DNA of 64,000 nt, from the NCBI GenBank assembly GCA_029261295.1, contig JAJDBP010000032.1:1-64000 (forward strand), read 5' to 3'. Of this stretch, positions 62,797 to 64,000 are shown in pieces. The notes beneath the pieces were generated by a model. That model was not told the origin of the DNA. It did not search any database and was given only the letters and a program-made list of their open reading frames with translations. How positions within the stretch are numbered: the stretch's first letter is position 1; each line of letters starts with the position of its first letter. Source of the stretch: Nitrospirales bacterium (GTDB taxonomy: Bacteria; Nitrospirota; Nitrospiria; Nitrospirales; UBA8639). The position numbers and the translations under genes were made by a program.

Positions 62797-63999
62797 TCAT
62801 TTCCCTGCAACCAGGGTCCGCACAGCTCGAACATACGATTTATGTAACCGACCTTCACCCATTCGTCGATGGTGAATGCGCCCACTGTCAAAATTGACAA
62901 AGACTTCCCAAGGGCCCACCACAAATACATTCTGAGAGTTGACCTGCTTAATCAAACGATCCGACGTGCCACATTCCCATTGGGTAGGATCAAACAACGG
63001 ATCAATAAACAACCCGTCGTTTTTCCCAATAGGCTCTAACAAAGAACCCAATTCCTCCACGGTCGGCAACCGCCAATCTGAAAAGCCTCCAGCTTGCTGT
63101 TGATTCAATTGTTGCACATAGACAGCCGGGCCTTGTTCTTCCGGCCCAAACGAGATGGGCTCATTTGATCCACCACGTTGCCACATCAACTCGGTGGCAT
63201 GGTCAATAACCACAGGAAAATCTTGGACCGTTTTGGCTGCGTAAGAATGCCGAAAGGTCCCCATCCATCCACCAAGCAAACCCTCTGCACTCCCATCAAA
63301 TGGATGGTGAAAGCCTTTTTGACGAATCAAGTCCTGTAAGTACACCATAGAAATTGTGGCAGGTTCCGCCCGCAACCGCACCCCGAACTGAATGCTCCAA
63401 CTCTCAAGATCGTATTGTGCCAACACAGCCGGAGCCGCATAGGCAAAGGGAGGGCTAGATTCAGTCACAATCCCGATGACCTGATGATCTTTCAACACGG
63501 GCCCTCCAGAATTCCCTTCATCGATGGCCCCAGAAAAGACAAGGTCACGACCTTTCCTCCCAACCAATTCGCCCTGTGTCACCGCCCAGGGTGCCCCCGC
63601 ATGCCGCGGAAATCCAATCACCGCTACCGATTCTCCAGATTCAAGATTGGCGCTGGCATTGAGAGACAGCACTCGAACCTTGTCAGGAAGATCGTCTCGC
63701 ACCACGAGCAAAGCGAGCCCCCGAGGATCCCCACCCTCCATACCCACAATCACTGAAGGAACCGGTCGTGTGGGCTGAGAAAAAAACTGAACAAGAGGAC
63801 GCGGATCGCCCTCAATCACATGTGAGGCCGTCGCAATAAAAATGGCATTCGATTCCTCTCGAATGACAATACCGGTCCCCACCTTCGACTGCCCATTCAC
63901 ATGCGCCGTGATCTTCACCACTCCATGCTTCATCCCTTCAATATCATGGGCATAGGAAGAAACAGAACCCCACAAGACTATTGTGAACGAGACAAGCAC
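62797..63999 (-). CDS. Secreted trypsin-like protein with DUF1566-like C terminus, 5' end outside window
   Basis: At least 400 residues, cut at the right edge of the window. The visible part begins inside a signal peptide (LVSFTIVLWGSVSSYAHD) that lacks its charged start, so the true start lies beyond 64000. The protease domain shows TASHVIEG (His), GLALLVVRD and DEGNSGGPVL (Ser), as in its neighbour. The C-terminal part, with ATELMWQRGG, GGFSDWRLPTVEEL and SYVRAVR, is the DUF1566/Lcl type found in bacterial surface proteins. It is a paralogue of 61407-62699 with a different tail. Confidence 0.85.
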   Translation of the reverse strand: MLVSFTIVLWGSVSSYAHDIEGMKHGVVKITAHVNGQSKVGTGIVIREESNAIFIATASHVIEGDPRPLVQFFSQPTRPVPSVIVGMEGGDPRGLALLVVRDDLPDKVRVLSLNASANLESGESVAVIGFPRHAGAPWAVTQGELVGRKGRDLVFSGAIDEGNSGGPVLKDHQVIGIVTESSPPFAYAAPAVLAQYDLESWSIQFGVRLRAEPATISMVYLQDLIRQKGFHHPFDGSAEGLLGGWMGTFRHSYAAKTVQDFPVVIDHATELMWQRGGSNEPISFGPEEQGPAVYVQQLNQQQAGGFSDWRLPTVEELGSLLEPIGKNDGLFIDPLFDPTQWECGTSDRLIKQVNSQNVFVVGPWEVFVNFDSGRIHHRRMGEGRLHKSYVRAVRTLVAGK

Positions 64000-64000
64000 A

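Noticed and set aside
1-64000. tRNA, rRNA, CRISPR arrays and restriction or defence systems
   Set aside because: I scanned by eye for tRNA T-loop motifs and regularly spaced repeats, found none I could support, and no gene set matched a known defence system.

Overview
This 64 kb window looks like ordinary chromosome of a Gram-negative bacterium, with one degraded accessory patch at its left edge. GC content is near 48% by eye. Outer-membrane machinery is present (TolC/RND efflux, several lipoproteins), as are the LL-diaminopimelate aminotransferase route to lysine and meso-DAP, RNase Y with YmdB, and an unusually dense set of two-component proteins. This mix best fits a Nitrospira-like member of the Nitrospirota. 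That assignment is inference from gene content; no rRNA gene or nitrite-oxidation gene is in view.

Positions 1-4530 form a decayed region: the first 25 codons of an IS1182-family transposase running off the left edge, a small conserved gene killed by two stop codons, a PAS-GAF hybrid histidine kinase flanked by short imperfect direct repeats, a TPR-type lipoprotein split by one amber codon, a GC-rich interspersed repeat and two related hairpin repeats. From 4.5 to 15.8 kb come housekeeping genes: asnS, a rhodanese, a sugar-nucleotide epimerase, tlyA, xseB, xseA, ymdB, rny, zapA, a ZapB-like coiled-coil gene and a soluble lytic transglycosylase.

From 16 to 33 kb signalling dominates. There is an HDOD protein, then four histidine kinases and a response regulator; three of the kinases share an unusual LHNVGNVLNS-type phosphoacceptor helix. 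A trifunctional MFS-PlsC-AMP ligase fusion and an amidohydrolase follow, then a CheY-CheC-hybrid kinase operon. From 33 to 48 kb lie metabolic and envelope genes: dapL, a glutamine amidotransferase, a PmtA-like methyltransferase, an MsbA-like ABC exporter, a 31-residue bS22/COX24-like ribosomal protein, nadB, pabB-pabC, an F0-only ATP synthase operon (atpZ-B-E-F) closed by a strong terminator, and rlmN-larE.

From 48.4 to 49.7 kb there is a self-contained locus: a long AT-rich leader with palindromes, a strong promoter, a coiled-coil HARE-HTH protein, a 28-residue Lys/Ala-rich peptide and a terminator. The right end holds suhB, a TlpA-like thioredoxin, prfC with a small lipoprotein gene behind it, and a tetR-mfp-rnd-tolC efflux operon with clear operator palindromes over its promoter. 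Last come a DUF502 membrane protein and two paralogous secreted trypsin-like proteins, one with a PEGA domain and one with a DUF1566-like tail that is cut by the window end. I found no rRNA, tRNA or CRISPR array, and no clear new defence or mobile system. The observations most worth checking are the HARE-HTH/basic-peptide locus, the LHNVGNVLNS kinase family, the covarying hairpin repeats and the TetR operators.
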